From JBBIND01 sp037444075 (GTDB lineage Bacteria; Acidobacteriota; Terriglobia; Bryobacterales; Bryobacteraceae): 24,939 nucleotides of DNA. Both the position numbers and the translations under genes were made by a program. Of this stretch, positions 22,227-24,939 are shown in pieces. Within the stretch, counting starts at the first letter, position 1. Each line of letters starts with the position of its first letter. The notes under the pieces are model-generated. The model ran no database searches and was not told the DNA's origin. It saw only the letters and a list, made by a program, of their open reading frames with translations. The stretch lies in NCBI GenBank assembly GCA_037444075.1, contig JBBIND010000064.1:1-24939 (forward strand). The letters run 5' to 3'.

Positions 22227-24848
22227 TCATGTTTCGGGCAGTTTCTGGATAATCCGTCGAAAGCGAGCATCCTCACGCAACTGCCTGAAGTCCCTCTCCC
22301 GTTGGATTTCGTCCCGCGAGTACCCCTTGCGGATTAACTCCTCCAGCGATGCCAGTGCGCTGTGCCTGTCCCCCGTCCGTTCATAGATTTTCGCCGCTTT
22401 GTACAGGATGTTGACGTCGCCGCCGGCTTGCTCCCGGGCCATCCCGATTTCGCGCAGCGCGCGCCGCCTGTCACCCGAGAGCGAAGCATAATACGCCAGG
22501 CTCGAGCGCACCTGCGCGTCCTTCGGGTTCACCTTCAAGTCCTGTTCGGCCATTTCGATAGCTCTCTGGATGACCGCCGGAGCCTTGCGCGCCAGCGCGG
22601 GCTCGCTCAGGTACGCCTCACCCAGATTGCCGTAGACGACGTGGTTGTGCGTACCCAACTCGATGGCTTTTTCAAACATGGGGATCGCTTCCGTGTAACG
22701 CCCCAGGGACGTATAGGTTGTGCCCAGGTTGGAGTAGGCCGTCGCGGTCGGCTGGATGCTCAGGGATTTCCGGTAGCTGACGACGGCTTCCTGGTAGCGG
22801 CCCATCATGTGTAGCAGCCCGCCCAGGCTGGCGTAAACCCTGGGGTTGTCAGGCACCATGCCGGTCAGTTCCTGGAACTGCTTGACCGCTTTGTCATACT
22901 GGCCCCGCCGGAAGTAGAACACGCCCAGGTCCGAATAAGATCTCCAGTAATCGGGCCGTAACCGCAAGGCCGCTTGGTAGGTCTCCTCGGCAAGCGCCGC
23001 ATTTCCCTGCCCTTCGTAGGCCGCCGCCAGGCCTCGATGGGCCTCGGCGTTCACGGGATCCACGCGCAGGGCCTGCTGGAAAAACTCCTCCGCCTCTTCG
23101 CGCTTGCCGGTCCCGAGGTGGATGAGTCCGAGCGTCACTTGCGTCTGGATCAGTTCCTTGTTCAGTTCCTGCGCCCGCTGGCAACTCCTGCGGGCGGCTT
23201 CGACCCACTTGGGATCCTTGGTGGACTGGTACTTCCTCCAGCGCGCCTCTCCCAGCGTGGCGTAACCCAATGCATAATTTGGATCCCGTTGGACGGCCTC
23301 CTCCAGGAGCGCCAGTGCCCGGTCAATGTTCTCAGGGCGGTCATGCCGGGACAGCAGGCCCACCGCCCGCACGTACAGTTCGTAAGCGCTCCCGTCGCGC
23401 GTCTCCCCGGCGCTGAGCGCCTGCCGCTCGCGCGGCTGAAGCTCGAACTCCAGCAACCGCGCTACCTGGTTGAAGGCGCCGTCCTGAAGCACCGTCAACT
23501 CTTCGGCGCGGCCGTCGATGACAGCGGAGCGCAGTTGCAGCAAGTCCTTGGCGTCCACCAGGTTCACGGCCAGGCGCACGTTCCGGCCGACGCGCTGCAC
23601 GCTGCCGGTCAGGGCCAGAGTAACGCCGAACATCTGCCGCGCTTCGGCCGCGCTGTCGATGCCCAGGTTCCTCAGTTCGGTCGTCGGCACCAGGCGCAAT
23701 GATCCCTGAAACTGCTCAACCTGGCTCAGCTTGGTGGCCAGTATCTCCATCAATCCATCGCACAAAGGCTGGTTTTCCTCCTCACCGCCCACGTTCGTGA
23801 ACGGCAGCACCGCCAGAACCCTCTGAGACGCAACGTGCTCCGAGCCGAACCAGCGAGGCACGCGGTCCCTGAAGGGGATGAAGGCTGCCATTGCAGCCAG
23901 AACCGCGGCGAGCGCCAACACCAGCCGCCTCCGTTTCCGCTTTGGCTGGGGCGGCAGGGAGGTGTAGGTGACGGTCGACATCTCGTCACGCGCCGGGGAA
24001 CTGAGCAGTTCGTACTCCGTGGAGGTGCCCTGCACGCGCAGCAAATCCTCTGTCAGGCCTTCCACGCGCCGGTAGCGGTCCTCCGGTTTCCTGCTCAGCG
24101 CGCGCGCCAGGATCCCCTCAAACGCCTCCGGAAGGTCGGGGCGCAGACTCCGGACCGGGAGTGGCGGTTCGCTCACGATGGACCGCAGCATCGAGGGGAC
24201 ATCCGCCGCCGGGTGTGGAAGCGAGCCGGTTGCCATCTCGTAGAGGAGCGCCCCCAGCGAGTAAATGTCGGACCGGGCGTCAGCGTCCTGGCCCATGGCC
24301 TGTTCCGGAGACATGTAGGCCACGGTTCCCGCCAGCGCCCCAGCGCGCGTCACCCGCGCATCTCCTTCGTACTGGGCCAAGCCAAAGTCAGTGACTTTCA
24401 CCGCGCCTTCCCCGGTGTACATGACGTTGCCCGGCTTGACGTCGCGGTGCACCACGCCGTGGCGGTGCGCGTGCGCCAGGCCCGCGCCGATTTGCAGCCC
24501 GCAGCGGACGATTTCCTTCAGTGAAGGGAGTCGGCCCGCGTCGCTGAGTTCCCGAAGCCGGTCGCGCAGGGTTCCTCCCGACAGGTACTCGAAAACGAGA
24601 AAAGCTTGCCCGTCTTCTTCGCCGACCTGGTGGATGGTGGCTATGTTCGGGTGATTCAGGGCGGAAATGGCACGCGCTTCCCGATGGAACCTCTCCAGAG
24701 CTTCCTCTGAGTCGAGCTGATGAGGGGAGACAAACTTCAACGCCACGGACCGGTTGAGCCGCAGGTCTCGAGCCCTGTAAACGACTCCGGCTCCACCTTC
24801 GCCGAGCTTGCCGGTAATCTCAAAATGTGAGACAGTACGCCCGGTCAT
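22227..24848 (-). CDS. Membrane Ser/Thr protein kinase with TolB-like and TPR sensor domains
   Basis: The 873-residue protein has a PknB-type kinase domain at ~8-270: glycine loop GEGGAG (16-21), Lys38, HRDVKPGN (134-141, catalytic Asp136), DFGLA (154-158) and MSPEQ (179-183). All key residues are intact. A basic stretch KRKRRR precedes one membrane helix (~309-326). The outer part has a TolB-like domain (~343-445: VLAVLPFTNVGGEEENQPLCDGL, LALTGSVQRVGRNVRLAVNLVDAKD) and then about seven TPR repeats to ~860. This is the receptor-kinase architecture common in Acidobacteriota. Ligand and substrates are unknown. GGAGGG sits 11 bases before the ATG, and the remaining 91 bases to the window end hold no gene I can see. 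Confidence 0.9.
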   Translation of the reverse strand: MTGRTVSHFEITGKLGEGGAGVVYRARDLRLNRSVALKFVSPHQLDSEEALERFHREARAISALNHPNIATIHQVGEEDGQAFLVFEYLSGGTLRDRLRELSDAGRLPSLKEIVRCGLQIGAGLAHAHRHGVVHRDVKPGNVMYTGEGAVKVTDFGLAQYEGDARVTRAGALAGTVAYMSPEQAMGQDADARSDIYSLGALLYEMATGSLPHPAADVPSMLRSIVSEPPLPVRSLRPDLPEAFEGILARALSRKPEDRYRRVEGLTEDLLRVQGTSTEYELLSSPARDEMSTVTYTSLPPQPKRKRRRLVLALAAVLAAMAAFIPFRDRVPRWFGSEHVASQRVLAVLPFTNVGGEEENQPLCDGLMEILATKLSQVEQFQGSLRLVPTTELRNLGIDSAAEARQMFGVTLALTGSVQRVGRNVRLAVNLVDAKDLLQLRSAVIDGRAEELTVLQDGAFNQVARLLEFELQPRERQALSAGETRDGSAYELYVRAVGLLSRHDRPENIDRALALLEEAVQRDPNYALGYATLGEARWRKYQSTKDPKWVEAARRSCQRAQELNKELIQTQVTLGLIHLGTGKREEAEEFFQQALRVDPVNAEAHRGLAAAYEGQGNAALAEETYQAALRLRPDYWRSYSDLGVFYFRRGQYDKAVKQFQELTGMVPDNPRVYASLGGLLHMMGRYQEAVVSYRKSLSIQPTATAYSNLGTTYTSLGRYTEAIPMFEKAIELGTHNHVVYGNLGEAYLSEPALARKAPAVIQRAIEMAEQDLKVNPKDAQVRSSLAYYASLSGDRRRALREIGMAREQAGGDVNILYKAAKIYERTGDRHSALASLEELIRKGYSRDEIQRERDFRQLREDARFRRIIQKLPET

Positions 24849-24939
24849 CCCCGCAATTTCCCTCCAATGGCGGCTGAGAACGGCCCCTCACCGTCCGGTC
24901 ATGCCATGTAACCATTAAGCCGCCTAATAGCTTGCGTGT

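Noticed and set aside
1..24939. CRISPR array, tRNA, rRNA, prophage or IS element
   Set aside because: No regularly spaced repeats, cloverleaf-like segments, rRNA-like stretches, transposase or phage genes were recognised on either strand.

Overview
The window reads as a chromosomal piece of a high-GC Gram-negative heterotroph. An Acidobacteriota genome of the Bryobacterales/Solibacter type is my best guess. The basis is the mix of inner-core LPS heptose genes, Tat-exported enolase-superfamily enzymes, a ceramidase-family protein, TIM-barrel sugar isomerases, a GH36 enzyme and a Ser/Thr kinase with TPR repeats. No 16S or tRNA gene is present, so this placement is inference. No phage, IS, CRISPR, tRNA or rRNA gene was seen. 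Coding density is high and no gap exceeds about 140 bases. || Layout. (1) 1-1066, plus strand: a GC-extreme edge that looks foreign to the rest, the last ~100 residues of a sialidase-like protein, and a small lipoprotein with a duplicated Cys-paired domain. (2) 1138-7671, minus strand: SAM methyltransferase and a phosphofructokinase with pyrophosphate-type active-site residues, OsmC-like protein, a ceramidase-family exported protein with a TIM-barrel isomerase just upstream of it, and a CPA2 cation/proton antiporter with an RCK domain. (3) 7751-9506, plus strand: a Tat-type mandelate racemase/MLE-family enzyme followed by the collapsed remnant of a second one. (4) 9622-12602, minus strand: LPS core cluster with a WaaF-like heptosyltransferase, a nucleotidyltransferase-fold protein lacking its catalytic HxGH, a WaaC-like heptosyltransferase and an isoprenylcysteine-methyltransferase-like membrane protein. 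(5) 12715-21652, plus strand: GH36 alpha-galactosidase, hldE C-terminal type adenylyltransferase, mfd, a SurA/PpiC-type chaperone, a YhaM-type HD exoribonuclease and a BlaI-type repressor, mostly with short spacings or overlaps from hldE onward. (6) 21768-24848, minus strand: a small unknown protein with a strong ribosome binding site and a large receptor-like Ser/Thr kinase with TolB-like and TPR domains. || Joint function. hldE (ADP-heptose supply) and the two heptosyltransferases belong to one pathway, inner-core LPS assembly. The other heptose genes (gmhA, the HldE kinase half, gmhB, hldD) are not in the window. SurA-like, Mfd and YhaM are housekeeping (outer-membrane protein folding, transcription-coupled repair, RNA turnover). 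|| The most notable signals are: a 62-bp insertion with near-palindromic structure, bounded by an 18-bp direct repeat, that splits mfd and whose exact removal restores one 1162-residue reading frame; the catalytically stripped nucleotidyltransferase between the heptosyltransferase genes; a tandem racemase-family remnant; the pyrophosphate-type phosphofructokinase; and the abrupt composition break at the left edge, which may be an assembly chimera. I did not find a convincing wholly new multi-gene system.
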